Shown here: positions 1 to 9,983 of the stretch, piece after piece
Layout of the letters: each line of letters starts with the position of its first letter
Position numbering within the stretch: position 1 is the stretch's first letter
Assembly (NCBI RefSeq): GCF_947172395.1
Contig: NC_069105.1
Location: 10,809,971 to 10,873,970 of the forward strand
Direction: 5' to 3'
DNA from: Bicyclus anynana
Lineage: Eukaryota > Arthropoda > Insecta > Lepidoptera > Nymphalidae
DNA: 64,000 nucleotides
The notes under the pieces: model-generated
Told to the model about the DNA's origin: nothing
What the model saw: the letters and a program-made list of their open reading frames with translations, nothing else
The model's database searches: none
Translations under genes and position numbers: made by a program

Positions 1-560
1 ACGAGGGTCATTATGGACCCGCGGAATTCGACTGTATTATTTGAGTGTTAAAGTTTGTTTTCCATTGTGCGTATGGTAGATAAATCCCATGATAGATGAC
101 TCGCCTTTTGACATGTGCTTCCATTGTAGATAAGAATCTACGATGTTGATTTGAATCTTAGATTTTGTCAGAACAACTGTGAGATACTTAAGTTGTTTGT
201 TTTATACCTTTTTTGTGTTTTGCAACAAGATTCTTTTAGCCTCACATACAACAATACAAAAAGTCGAATAAGGCAGTGTTAGAGTTATGACATATACCTA
301 CCTACTCGTATTTGTAACTATTATTATTGAGTAAAAAATACTTATACTAATAGCATTAACAACTGAGTCTTAGGGCCATAAATCATTTCTCTATATCTAT
401 CTCGCTTGCACTTATGGGTCTTATGGAGCCGTCTAGTGAAGGGTGTAACAATGAAAGACATATTATCGATAAGTAAAGTTTATTATCGTATCTTGTTCAC
501 AAAATTAAAAAAATTAACAATATTTGATTTAATATAATACATATTTCATATTATATAATT
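1..560. other. AT-rich stretch, no gene seen
   Basis: No open frame, SINE head or LINE tail was recognised here. An AATAAA-type signal on the minus strand near position 470 could serve the weak terminal-exon candidate that follows. Confidence 0.4.
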
Positions 561-575
561 ATTAACTAAATAAAA

Positions 576-616
576 TTAATCTTCATCTGAGTCTTCATCA
601 TCAGAATCTTCGTCTT
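576..616 (-). other. candidate acidic terminal exon
   Basis: Read on the minus strand, an acceptor-like TTTGGCAG is followed by 41 nt that encode a very acidic tail (DEDSDDEDSDED) and a TAA stop at 576-578. A minus-strand ATAATAAAC polyadenylation-like signal lies about 110 bp further on. Acidic C-terminal tails are common in nuclear proteins and in transposases; the transposase-like relic at the far end of this window also ends in an acidic tail. No upstream coding sequence was found, so this could equally be a chance open stretch or the end of a decayed element. Confidence 0.18.
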
Positions 617-918
617 CTGCCAAATTTATTATATATTAGTATCCATAGTGCGCAACGAGTAACACATGAATGTATTTATTTAATTGCAGTAAACACATTT
701 ATAGCAAAAAAAATACGCAATGCAATTACATTAGAAACCGACCAATCAGAATCGTCCAAATCATTATTGACTCATCATTAGCACGTGCGCAGGTAGCCGT
801 TTATCGATAATTAGGGTGCGCAGGTAGGCGCGCTGCACATTCCTATCTTTTTTGACTTTTATGACCGGACGACTCAGATGATAATGCGCATACTATAGTC
901 TGTATTACATTTAAATCC

Positions 919-1322
919 AAAGGAGATGGTCCAAAATTGTATGGAGCCCAGGATGAGTCATTGTACCCTGGTGGAAATAAAATAAAATATTTTTTTAACT
1001 ATTTTTGATTATACTAATCTAGAAATTTACTTTAATTCTTTCGAAATAATCCCAAGAAATGCAACATTAATATGGGTATTAATGGAGGATTGATGACGTT
1101 TTCAATGAAGTAGTCGATTTGACGTTTGCTGTTAATTGTCATGTCATAGTTGCTTTAGGGGTGCCATCTTGATGTAACTCAAAAACTTGGGTTTTAATTT
1201 TATTTATTTCTTTTTATTTAGTTAGATTTATTCACTTATTTAGATTTTAATAAAATCTTTATATATTTTAAATTTTAATGATACAGCGTACAAGAGTGTA
1301 CCTGAGATGGACCATCTCCTTT
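919..1322. mobile_element. terminal-inverted-repeat element (MITE-like)
   Basis: The ends are perfect 14-bp inverted repeats, AAAGGAGATGGTCC at 919-932 and GGACCATCTCCTTT at 1309-1322. They enclose about 400 bp of AT-rich sequence with no open frame, which is the anatomy of a non-autonomous DNA transposon. A target-site duplication is not obvious, so the superfamily is open. Confidence 0.5.
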
Positions 1323-1756
1323 AATTGATAAAATATCGTATATAAAACTGTGTTAAGAATATTTTGTAAGTATAACAAATAGTTCTCTGTGGCTATTCAC
1401 ACACAGGATAATTATTTACACACACAAAATGTTACAGACAATGTGTATGATGATGATTTGTCAATCGGAATATATAAAAAAAAGTAAAGTCATGTCCCTA
1501 GATTCCGCGCCAGGAAAGAAGTCCCTCAGCTCAAACCTGAACTAAAATTGACATCGCCTTACACAAATGACAATAAGACGCCATTTTCAAATGACAATTA
1601 AGACATTATCGCCTCATCGACGGGACTTGTTTATTCCTTTTAGATTTCCGCAAAAAGAATGTCATTATTCAACAATGAATACCTGTACATAAATTAAATT
1701 CCGTTTACTTCATTCAACAAAGAAGACAAGAAAATGCAGAATCCAAGATTGAAACA

Positions 1757-2440
1757 GATTTTAGTAATGCAGTCCATAGACCGGTCAGTATCTACAGAAA
1801 GCAGACAAACAGTGTAATTGGTGATTGACATGTAAGAGCTTCCTGATTGGCAACGATGGTTGCAGAGCTTACAAGGTTACAAAAGTGGCCGTGACATAAG
1901 TTTTGGCAACCTTTTTAGATCAGGTATAAAAAGATGGACAATGTCGATCGTAGAACCCCTAAGCGTAAGTCGCTCAAGTAAAAGGTTGTTTCTATATGAA
2001 TTGAAGTGATTTTAGTAATGCAGTTCGTAGACCGGTCAGTTCCAACAGAAGGTAGACAAACAGTGTAATTGGTGATTGACATGTAAGAGTTTCCTGATTG
2101 GCAACGATGCTTGCAGAGCTTACAAGGTTATAAAAGTGGCCGTGACATAAGTTGTGGCAACCTTTTTAGAACAGCTTTTTATGGTTTTAAATGTTGGACA
2201 ATTTCGGTCATAGAACTGGAACTCTTAACCGTAAATCGCATAGGTAAAAGGGTGATTATTATATGAATTGAAGTGAAATATATTTTAGTAATGCAGTCCA
2301 TAGAGCGATCAGCAAAAACCTAATATATCAACAGTAATAGTCAAAGCACAGTGTGATTGGCAAGTAAGGTTGCAGAGCTTAAAAGGTTACATGCTGTTAA
2401 ATGTGGTCAGGTTTTGGCTGTAGAACCTTTAATCTTTTTC
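1757..2440 (+). repeat. tandem array, about 2.7 units of 251-273 bp
   Basis: Units begin with TTTTAGTAATGCAG at about 1757, 2008 and 2281. Units one and two are closely similar over their full length (shared blocks CAAACAGTGTAATTGG and AAGTGGCCGTGACATAAG). The third is more diverged and shortened by internal deletions. No coding frame runs through the units, so this is a minisatellite-like local duplication. Confidence 0.8.
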
Positions 2441-2950
2441 TAAATTTTTTGTAAACAGTTTTTAAAATACTTCAAAATATAAGACGCTATTTATTTTTCT
2501 TGAATAATATTGAAAGTTACTGATGCGACGTTTCGTGTCGTACTGACACGAGAATGTATTCGTTTTTGAATTTTGTATTTGGAGCGGCTACGACACCGTC
2601 GTGTTCCGTGCGCTCCATCTGCCTAGTAATGATTAATCTGTGATTATAACCATTAAAGTAAAGATTACTGAACCTATCTATAAGTTTTAACATCTATAGC
2701 AACATCGCTAATATGGTTGTATCGTTATATTCCGTCTTTGCAACGGAATCTCTTCGTATGGGAAAATAATAGCTAATACTATTTCAAGACGAGACCAGCT
2801 GGAGTCGGGCAGAATGCGACGTGTCTCTGATGAATAGCCCAATGTGTTTGTTCAATTCTATTTCATACTAGATATAAGGCGAACAAAATAAGAACACAAC
2901 TTTACAACTTTACCAGTACCTACTGAGGTATAAATCTGTTGCCTTTTTAA

Positions 2951-3190
2951 ATGTTCAGACTTATAACTCGAAATTTGGATTTGGAAGCGAACTCTATACA
3001 AACGGAGATGGAAACTGATGATCTGTTGGATCACGTTAAGGACAGATTTCAAACGACCGGAATGGATTTCTTATTCTGTAAGCCAAGCAGAATTATGAAA
3101 TCAAGTTTCGCAGACAAGTACTTTAATCTCAACATAAGTATACTCGAATGGTCTACTCTGCACCAGTCTCCTTTCGCTTATAAAAAGTAG
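2951..3190 (+). CDS. unrecognised 79-residue ORF
   Basis: An ATG-started frame encodes 79 residues with a mixed, protein-like composition (acidic early part around METDDLL, then FLFCKPSRIMKSSF). No family was recognised and no splice structure or Kozak context decides the start. A 14-bp inverted repeat follows the stop closely. At this length in AT-rich DNA it may be chance, or a piece of an unknown element. Confidence 0.1.
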   Translation: MFRLITRNLDLEANSIQTEMETDDLLDHVKDRFQTTGMDFLFCKPSRIMKSSFADKYFNLNISILEWSTLHQSPFAYKK

Positions 3191-3208
3191 TCGTAAACCT
3201 AAGTAGTT

Positions 3209-3243
3209 ACTTCACATTATTACTATAATTAATAATGTGAAGT
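3209..3243. repeat. small perfect hairpin
   Basis: ACTTCACATTATTA at 3209-3222 pairs perfectly with TAATAATGTGAAGT at 3230-3243 across a 7-nt loop. It may be the core of a small palindromic repeat; no flanking duplication was seen. Confidence 0.45.
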
Positions 3244-3474
3244 GAAACATGCCGCATCCAGTAAGCTCTAATCTTTGTTTTGTTAAAACTAGTCGAGTAT
3301 TCTACGTAACAAACATGTAATTTAAAAACTACCCGCATTTTTTAGCAATTATTTATATAGATATTTTGTCTGTAGAATTTAAGTCTTATTAGTATGTACA
3401 AACGTGAGTTAATTGTATTTCTCATATAAGCGAATTTAATGTAATTCTTTTGAGAAAATAAAGATCTTAAACCA

Positions 3475-3540
3475 GAAACCAGTACAAGTAATCGGCCTTA
3501 TTACTATAAGTAATCTCTACTAGGCAACCCCTGACGAGAG
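3475..3540 (-). mobile_element. LINE 3' untranslated fragment
   Basis: The segment resembles the longer copies at 20036-20156 and 27640-27762, all containing an AGTAATCTCTACTAGGCAAC-like block (GTGATCTCTTCCAGGCAACC and GCGATCTCTACCAGGCAACG there). In those copies the block lies next to a minus-strand AATAAAG signal, so this is probably a short relic of the same LINE 3' end. Confidence 0.35.
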
Positions 3541-3699
3541 AACTTGCGAAGAAATAGCGGGAAGGTGCAATTTTTTTTATGTCAACATGCCAATTTTAGG
3601 GCTTACTGTTTTTTCTCTCTACGGTGACAATATATCTTTCTACTACCAAACAACTGTAGGGACAAACGTATTTACAATGTGCTACCAAACATTCATTAA

Positions 3700-3880
3700 G
3701 CACGTGGCAGGTCACCAATGCGCTGGACTGACCAAGTAAAAACCGCTCTCCATGGAGTGCTCCACGAATGTTCTAGGAGAGCCACACTGCGGGAGGAATG
3801 GCGACGGATAGTGAGGCTTGCCACCGCGCCCAAATGACGACCACGACCACTCTGTCATGAGTGTAACGACGAAGAAGAAG
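3700..3880 (+). pseudogene. RTE-B LINE 3' end, truncated
   Basis: In one forward frame the DNA encodes the closing residues typical of RTE-type endonuclease/reverse transcriptases, RWTDQVKTALHGVLHE followed by RATLREEWRR. It then enters a GAA-rich 3' tail (GACGAAGAAGAAG). Only the extreme 3' end remains, as is usual for 5'-truncated LINE insertions. Relatives sit at 18998-19210 (plus) and 24786-24930 (minus). Confidence 0.65.
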
Positions 3881-3987
3881 ACCAAACATTCGTCAACCTG
3901 AGATGTTGAAACTTGTGTGACAGGAATTTTTCACTAGCAATCGAAGCTCGAAGTTGCATACAAACTGTTATCATTGTCGAGAATGCT

Positions 3988-4305
3988 TTTTTTATTCCTT
4001 ACAAGTTAGCCCTTGACTACAATCTCACCTGATGGTAAGTGATGATGCAGTCTAAGATGGAAGCGGGCTAATTTGTTAGGAGGAGGATGAAAATCCACAC
4101 TCCTTTCGGTTTCTACACGACATCGTACCGGGACGCTAAATCGCTTGGCGGTACGTTTTTGTCGGTAGGGTGGTAACTAGCCACGGCCAAAGCCTCCTAA
4201 AACCCAGACCTGGAACAATTAAGAAAACCTCAATCGACCCAGCCGAGGATTGAACCAAAGACCTCCGTCTTGTAAATCCCGTCATACCACTGCGCCACGG
4301 AGGCC
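3988..4305 (-). mobile_element. SINE-B, near full length
   Basis: Read on the minus strand, it starts with a tRNA-like head (GGCCTCCGTGGCGCAGTGGT, a box A-like sequence, then a box B-like GGTTCAATCC). It continues with the body block GATTTAGCGTCCCGGTACGA and ends in GGGCTAACTTGTAAGGAATAAA. These are the parts of a tRNA-derived, polymerase III-transcribed retroposon moved by LINE machinery. The box B has a mutation (CAATCC), so this copy is old. Confidence 0.85.
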
Positions 4306-4800
4306 TTCAAAAATAATGCTACAATCAATAAAGCACCTTTTGCTTTAGAAATACTCAAACTAAAATCACATTTACACAATCAACATCAAATAAAAAGGCA
4401 TACAACTAACGTAATCCCCAGTTAGCGTAAGCCCAGACAAAAAGCGACAAAAAAACACATGCACTGCTCTAGAAACCAGTTACGTTACGATTTACTGCTA
4501 AACAAGTCAACTCATCTGAGCGGACAACCCTATTTGCGCAAGTCCCTTGTCGAGGCAGAGTTGTGTTGTGACTAATTAATTTCCCGCAGATTTTAAGAAA
4601 GTGAAAACCACTTTAGCCACACCTCGGGCACTGTTCGCATTGATATGCGAGAAATGCTGGCCACGTCATGATTTGACGTGCAAATGATAACAATTTCACG
4701 TTCGTTTGTCAATGAGAATGTGTGATTGACACAATGTGGATATCAAAACCTTGGAAAGTTACAAAAATATAGGTATAAAACACGTTTATGATACGAGTAG

Positions 4801-5402
4801 ACTATACTAATATTATAAAGAGGAAAGATTTGTGTTTATTTCTATTGAACCGATTTGACAAATTCTTTCACTGTTGGGAAGCACCGAAACTCTCGAACGG
4901 ATGAAGCGATTTCAATTTAGTTTGTTTTGTATGAAAGGTCACTTATGCGCGAGTGTTCTTAGACAATCATGTTTGATAAAAAAACGGTTAGGCCGTTTAA
5001 AAGTTGTAATAGTGGGGAAGGATAACCGAATGTCTGTAAACATACTCGAGTGGGTGGTTTCAAATGAAAGCGCACTGAAAGAGAATTTTGATGACTTGAT
5101 TGAGAGTGTAATTAATAGTTCCATGACCGTCGGCGTTTTTCAAAATTTTCAATTTCATTCTTTTATCTCCGTATTTCTGTGGAATAAAACTGCATCTGCT
5201 GGTCATTCGTAATTTTGTAAAAGTTAAAACGAAACCCACTACAAAAATAAAATATCTGACGACTTATGACATGATTTTCAAAATAAAATTGTATGTATTT
5301 GGCAGATACGCTGCCGCGTATCTCGAAGTTTTTAGAGAACATATTTTTATAATTTTGTTTGATTTAGGGTCCTGAAAAGAAGAGCACCTTAGAAGGTGCT
5401 AG
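4801..5402 (+). mobile_element. Helitron-like non-autonomous element
   Basis: The left side (ACTATACTAATATTATAAAG) matches the 5' ends of the other Helitron-like copies in this window. The right side ends in a hairpin, AGCACCTT at 5383-5390 and AAGGTGCT at 5393-5400, immediately followed by AG, giving a CTAG end. A second hairpin (AGATACGC/GCGTATCT) lies near 5306. A 112-residue open frame starting at 4874 encodes nothing I recognise. The two ends may belong to different elements. Confidence 0.35.
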
Positions 5403-5997
5403 TCATGACTCGTATTCTAACTATATCATTGGCTAGTAGCACGAGCAAAACGATTGTACTTCACAGATCAAATCAGGTATTTGGAATTGAATAAAATTAG
5501 TAAACATTTAGTAAGATAAAATTTAGAGCTCGTACTCTTACTACTCTTTGGTAGGATAATGTTCCATTTTTGTACGACAACAATTCTTTCTTTATTGGAC
5601 CCTTCTATGTCAAAAATTAAAACAACTTTTCCTATTTGGATGAGATTGGATAATTTCCAAACTGAAATGCATATTTTCAGGGAAGATTTTGGTGTGTAAT
5701 TTGAAGGCAGTTTGTTTTTTTTTATTTTGAAAAGTCGGGTGGACTATTGGAAACACGCAATCACATGTGTAGATCTACTTCAGTCCGCATCGCCTACTTT
5801 GGATGTTAATTACGCATAACTAGGCTGTTTCCTATACAACGATACTTTAAGGTGATTGCTAAACAAAATTATTGCGCCGTAGGTGTTGAGTGTTGTGTTA
5901 TAGAAAGTGTTTGTTACCCGATTAACTGAGAGTATCGACTACTACTTTCTTAACATTTAACTACTTAGTTACATCGTTTGTTTTATGGCTTACTATT
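5403..5997. other. no feature recognised
   Basis: The DNA is AT-rich with no open frame above noise level and no repeat family recognised. Confidence 0.4.
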
Positions 5998-6135
5998 GCT
6001 CGCGGTTTCACCTGCGTAGCTCCCGTTCCCCTGAGAAAACGGGGATAAAATATCGCTGACACTTCTAAGAATAAGAGAGCTCACCCACACTCAAATAGTA
6101 CCGAAGTATTTTCAAAATAGATTCAGTAGATCTAA
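5998..6135 (-). mobile_element. decayed Helitron-like fragment
   Basis: GCGGTTTCACCTGCGTAG followed by CCCGTTCCCCTGAG and ACGGGGATAAAATAT is the 3' hairpin region of the Helitron-like family, read in reverse. The terminal CTAG and the 5' end are missing. Confidence 0.5.
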
Positions 6136-6209
6136 AGATAAAATCCAAAAAATCCAATAATTATTACCAACTGTTTACATTCCTTAAACCCGAGCCTAAG
6201 ATTCCTTAG

Positions 6210-6515
6210 AGCCGTGATAGCCCAGTGGATATGACCTCTGCCTCCGATTCCGGAGGGTGTGGGTTCGAATCCGGTCCGGGGCGTGCACCTCCAAATTTTC
6301 AGTTGTGTGAATTTTAAGCAATTAAATATCACGTGTCTCTAATGGTGAAGGAAAACATCGTGAGGAAACCAGCATACCAGAGAATTTTCTTTAATTCTCT
6401 GCGTGTGTACAGTCTGCCAATCCGCATTGGGCTAGCGTGGTGGACTATTGGCCTAACCCCTCTCATTCTGAGAGAAGACTCGAGCTCAGCAGTGACCTGA
6501 ATATTGGTTGATAAC
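6210..6515 (+). mobile_element. SINE-A, full length
   Basis: It begins with a tRNA-like head: box A-like TGATAGCCCAGTGG, then box B GGTTCGAATCC at about 6262. It then runs through the family body (TTTTAAGCAATTAAATATCA, GGAAAACATCGTGAGGAAAC, TGCCAATCCGCATTGGGC) to TCGAGCTCAGCAGTGACCTG and a GTTGATAACGACGA-like tail. The boxes are those of a polymerase III promoter inside a retroposon. Both boxes are intact here, but the copy is not a working tRNA gene because the acceptor stem does not close. Confidence 0.88.
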
Positions 6516-6519
6516 GAAC

Positions 6520-7140
6520 GACGAACATTCCTTAAGTGCATTTCTTCATACAGTACTCCAAATAATTATGACCCATATGACGTACATAAAAAAGGTCACG
6601 TGAATTCTTCCCCATGAAAGTGTTGGGGTTGTAGATTTGTAATGAGAAGCGACCCCATCCATCAGTCGAGGCCAATTACAAGACATGCGTTTTTCTATGC
6701 ATTGGCATCCTTATTTGCTGTTGTGGTTTTTACCATTAGACATATTGTATCTATAATCTATATGTTATTTGTAGTTCGCTTAACACCTTAAAGTACAAAA
6801 TTAACATTATAAATCGCTCTCTAGCCACTCAATTACGACCAGTCGTATGTTTAGCTGCTTTTGTGCGTGACTATCGCGTCCCAGGCTGACGTCCGGACGT
6901 ATGCTCTATCCCAATCGATATACAATTTAAGGAGGAAGCCTGGAACTGGTGCCAATGACTAAATAGTTGCGAAGTTAATGTTAGCTTGGTTTAGATCTAT
7001 AATGCTGCTGTTATGAGGCTAGGTTTTATGACTAAGGAGCCACCCCCAACCCTTTATCCCCTTGCCAAGTGATCTTTCGATATATCTCCTGGGTTCTTCC
7101 ATCGAGTACGGTCAATTGGCTTTTTGAAAGTACTGTAGAA
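6520..7140. other. no feature recognised
   Basis: The stretch lies between a SINE-A and a MITE-like repeat. No conserved coding signal was seen. Confidence 0.4.
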
Positions 7141-7146
7141 GGTGCA

Positions 7147-7264
7147 GGGCCTGTAGCCATGTGGCAAGTCGATTCTCTTTCGACGAACGCTAACGCTTCG
7201 AATTCATTATCGACAGTTCACGTGATCAAGTTGTCGATCGGATCTGTCATTCGCATACATTTTG
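7147..7264 (+). repeat. MITE-like repeat, copy 1 of 2
   Basis: The block starts with GGGCCTGTAGCCATGTGGCA and ends with ATCTGTCATTCGCATACATT. The same order of motifs, including AACGCTAACGCTTCG and TCACGTGATC, occurs in reverse orientation at 44771-44913. Two dispersed copies with shared ends indicate a non-autonomous mobile family. This copy lacks one arm of the hairpin present in the other. Confidence 0.5.
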
Positions 7265-7275
7265 TTAGTTTTGAC

Positions 7276-7576
7276 GGCCTCCGTGGCGCAGTGGTATGCG
7301 CAGTGGATTTACAAAATGGAAGTCCTGGGTTCGATCCCCAGCTGGGCCGTCTGAGGTCTTGTTTGGTCGACAGGTTTGACTGGTGGCAGGCTTCGGCCAT
7401 GGTTAGTTACCATCCTACCGGCAAAGACGTACCGCCAAGGGTTCCGGTACGATGTCGTGTAGAAACTGAAAGGGGTGTGGATTTTCATTCTCCTCCTAAC
7501 AAGTTAACCCGCTTCCATCTTATATCGCATCATCACTTACCATCAAGTGGACTAACTTATAAAGAAAAAAAAAATA
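7276..7576 (+). mobile_element. SINE-B, full length
   Basis: The head GGCCTCCGTGGCGCAGTGGT, an intact box B GGTTCGATCCC at about 7330, the body (GGTACGATGTCGTGTAGAAA) and the A-rich end are all present. A 193-residue frame that runs across this copy is an artefact of the SINE and the neighbouring repeat. Confidence 0.85.
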
Positions 7577-7622
7577 TTCTTTATAAGTTAGCCCTTGACT
7601 ACAAATATCACCTGATGGTAAG
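7577..7622 (-). mobile_element. SINE-B 3' scrap, inverted
   Basis: TTCTTTATAAGTTAGCCCTT followed by CACCTGATGGTAAG is the SINE-B 3' end in the opposite orientation, directly abutting the plus-strand copy. The pair makes a short palindrome around position 7575. Confidence 0.65.
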
Positions 7623-8373
7623 GATTGAACCCAGATCCGAGGTTGCATAACCACTGAACTAAACAACTTTTGAACTAAAGGCAGTCTGTGAATCACATTT
7701 ACTAAATTTGTATTGCATTTAATACAGTGTTCCGTACTTAATCACTTCGAACGTTTTGATATCAATAACGCAATATATCTTGTAGGCTTTAAAGCAGTCA
7801 TTGAACAAGATTACAATGGAGATAAAATTCGACTGAGGTACAAGCGACTTTTGACCTCTCAGCCATGCTAGGTACAGAGCAGCGAATAGAATAGACGGAA
7901 TCGTGGGGTCAAATCAGAATTATTTTGCAAACTGCAGTATGTGATGCTAAATTGCAATATGTTTTTAACAAAATACGCAAAAATCGAGTTTTAAAAAAAC
8001 ATATAATTGCAATTTTGACACTTCATTATTTACAATAGAGTTTGCTAAAGTTAAATCGCGAAAATGTTCTGATCCTGAAATTAAGATTTTTTTTAAAAAT
8101 AAAGTTACTAATTTTATATTTATGAACCTAAATCGAATACTTTTTCTAAACGCCATATAAAAAGTGCTGTTAAAATCATTAATTTGATATTTTTTTATTC
8201 TTTTGATGTGTAATGTACATTTAAAATAGATTACAAAGTGTGCAAATTTAGTTTAGTAGTTAAATACTACTCGTATTTAAGAAAAAACGCAAAATCAAGA
8301 ATCAACGTTTTTTTTCAAAATAAAAGAAAATTCTTGTTCAAGGGTTTTATCAACGTTTCGATTATTATTATAA
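7623..8373. other. no gene seen
   Basis: AT-rich DNA with T and A homopolymers. Small ORFs in both strands have low-complexity composition and are treated as chance. Confidence 0.4.
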
Positions 8374-8556
8374 CTAGCTGTCACCGCGCGGTTACACCCA
8401 CGTGGTTCCCGTTCCCGTAGGAATACGGGGATAATATAGCCTTCCTCAATAAATGAGCTATGTAACACTGAAATAATTTTTCAAATCGGATCAGTAGTTC
8501 CTGAGATTAGCGCATTCAAACAAACAAACTCTTCAGCTTTATAATATTAGTATAGA
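8374..8556 (-). mobile_element. Helitron-like element, complete
   Basis: On the minus strand it begins TCTATACTAATATTATAAAG, passes through GAACTACTGATCCGATTTGA, and ends in the GC-rich hairpin region (CCACGTGGGTGTAACCGCGC) and CAGCTAG. A TC start, CTAG end and 3' hairpin without terminal inverted repeats are Helitron features. It is far too short to encode the Rep/helicase, so it would be non-autonomous. Confidence 0.7.
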
Positions 8557-9690
8557 AGATTATCATTAAAGTTTATGTGAAGTATGTTAATTTCTAGATT
8601 ATGTAACTCATTATAAGATAACTTAATAAACAAACTTTCTACTTTATAGATAGGTACGTAATTCTATTTTATACGTACACAAAATCGTACTTAAAATTCA
8701 AAAACTGTCCACCACAAAAAAGACAATGTTACAAAATGCCTAAAGAGTTATGAGGGAACCAGCACCATCTTGTAAACAGAGCTTTTTGATAAAACAACAC
8801 ATTTTTATTAATGTAATGTTTACTCTACTACCTTTCACTATAGCCACTATCAATTATTATTCAAAGAAATCTAACCCTAAATAATAAAACACATAAAGTT
8901 TGTTTTGTATTGAATGAATTTAACATCGATGTACGATTCTATGCAGGTTGTACGGGCGTGAGAAGAATAATATTTATTTTATTCTATAAAAAAGAAGTAT
9001 CCAAGATTTAAGAATACCCAATAGTCATTACCTTTGCGTAATCAATACATTGAATATTAATGAGTATTCTAAATATTTGGTCGAATGATTGATTTATTCA
9101 GTAATTTTGGGTATTGTTGGGATAATCAATTCCATCATCAAGCTTTAGTGTAAAAGTACATAAATAAGTATAAATGATAATAAATCTGTTATCTCACGCT
9201 TAGGTTTTATGAACTTATAAATAATTAATGTAAGGGCTATTAGGGATACACACCTGCTTCGTCTTATACATTACCGGTGAATTAAATATGTAATCGTGAG
9301 CATTCATTATTGTAATTTAGCTTACGATAGTTCGCTCGTCAAAACTTTAGTTCGTAAGCTTACTCTTATTATTTTAACTGCGAAAGAGAGTTTGTTACCA
9401 TTAAACCGACTTTCAAAATTCTTTCACCAATGGAAAGCTACGTTATCGGCAAGATACACACTACTTTTTATCCCCGTTCAACTAAGCGCTTGTGTTTTGT
9501 ATTATCTTTATAAGCGAGTAAAAACTCTATTTGTCGCCGATAGCTTTTTTGGCCGATTGGTTGGTTGCAATGATTGCATACAAAATGATTAGGTAATGCA
9601 TTTATTTCCCAGTTTAGGTAAATTTATGAAAGGCTTGTGTACCGTGCCTACTTTTTTACTTTTAAGAAAAAATATACTTTTTTTACAAAT
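8557..9690. other. no repeat recognised; one weak ORF
   Basis: The DNA is AT-rich. A 98-residue plus-strand frame at 9296-9592 has a hydrophobic middle (TLLFIPVQLSACVLYYLY), but no family match or flanking splice signal that I can defend. Confidence 0.3.
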
Positions 9691-9983
9691 AATCGTCGTC
9701 ATCAACTCATATTCGGCTCACTGTTGAGCTGGAGTCTCCTCTCAGAATGAGAGGAGTTAGACCAATAGTTCACCACGCTGGTCCAATGCGGATTGGCAGA
9801 CTTCACACACGCAGAGAATTAAGGAAATTCTCTGGTATGCAGGTTTCCTCAATAATGTTTTTCCTTCACTGTTTGAGACACGTGATATTTAATTTCTTAA
9901 AATGCACACCACTGAAAAGTTGGAGGTGCATGCCCCGGACCGAATTCGAACCCACACCCTCCGGAATCGGAGGCAGAGGTCAT
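9691..9983 (-). mobile_element. SINE-A, head truncated
   Basis: In reverse, the 3' tail ATCGTCGTCATCAAC and the body are present up to GGAGGCAGAGGTCATAT. The first part of the tRNA-like head (box A) is missing, whereas box B (GGTTCGAATTC, one mismatch) remains. Confidence 0.82.

Noticed and set aside
6210..6285. Apparent tRNA gene with good A and B boxes
   Set aside because: The acceptor stem does not pair, the sequence recurs with the same body at many sites, and all copies continue into a shared SINE 3' part.
7069..7650. 193-residue open frame
   Set aside because: It crosses a MITE-like repeat and a SINE-B; its residues are translations of repeat DNA also found in other copies.
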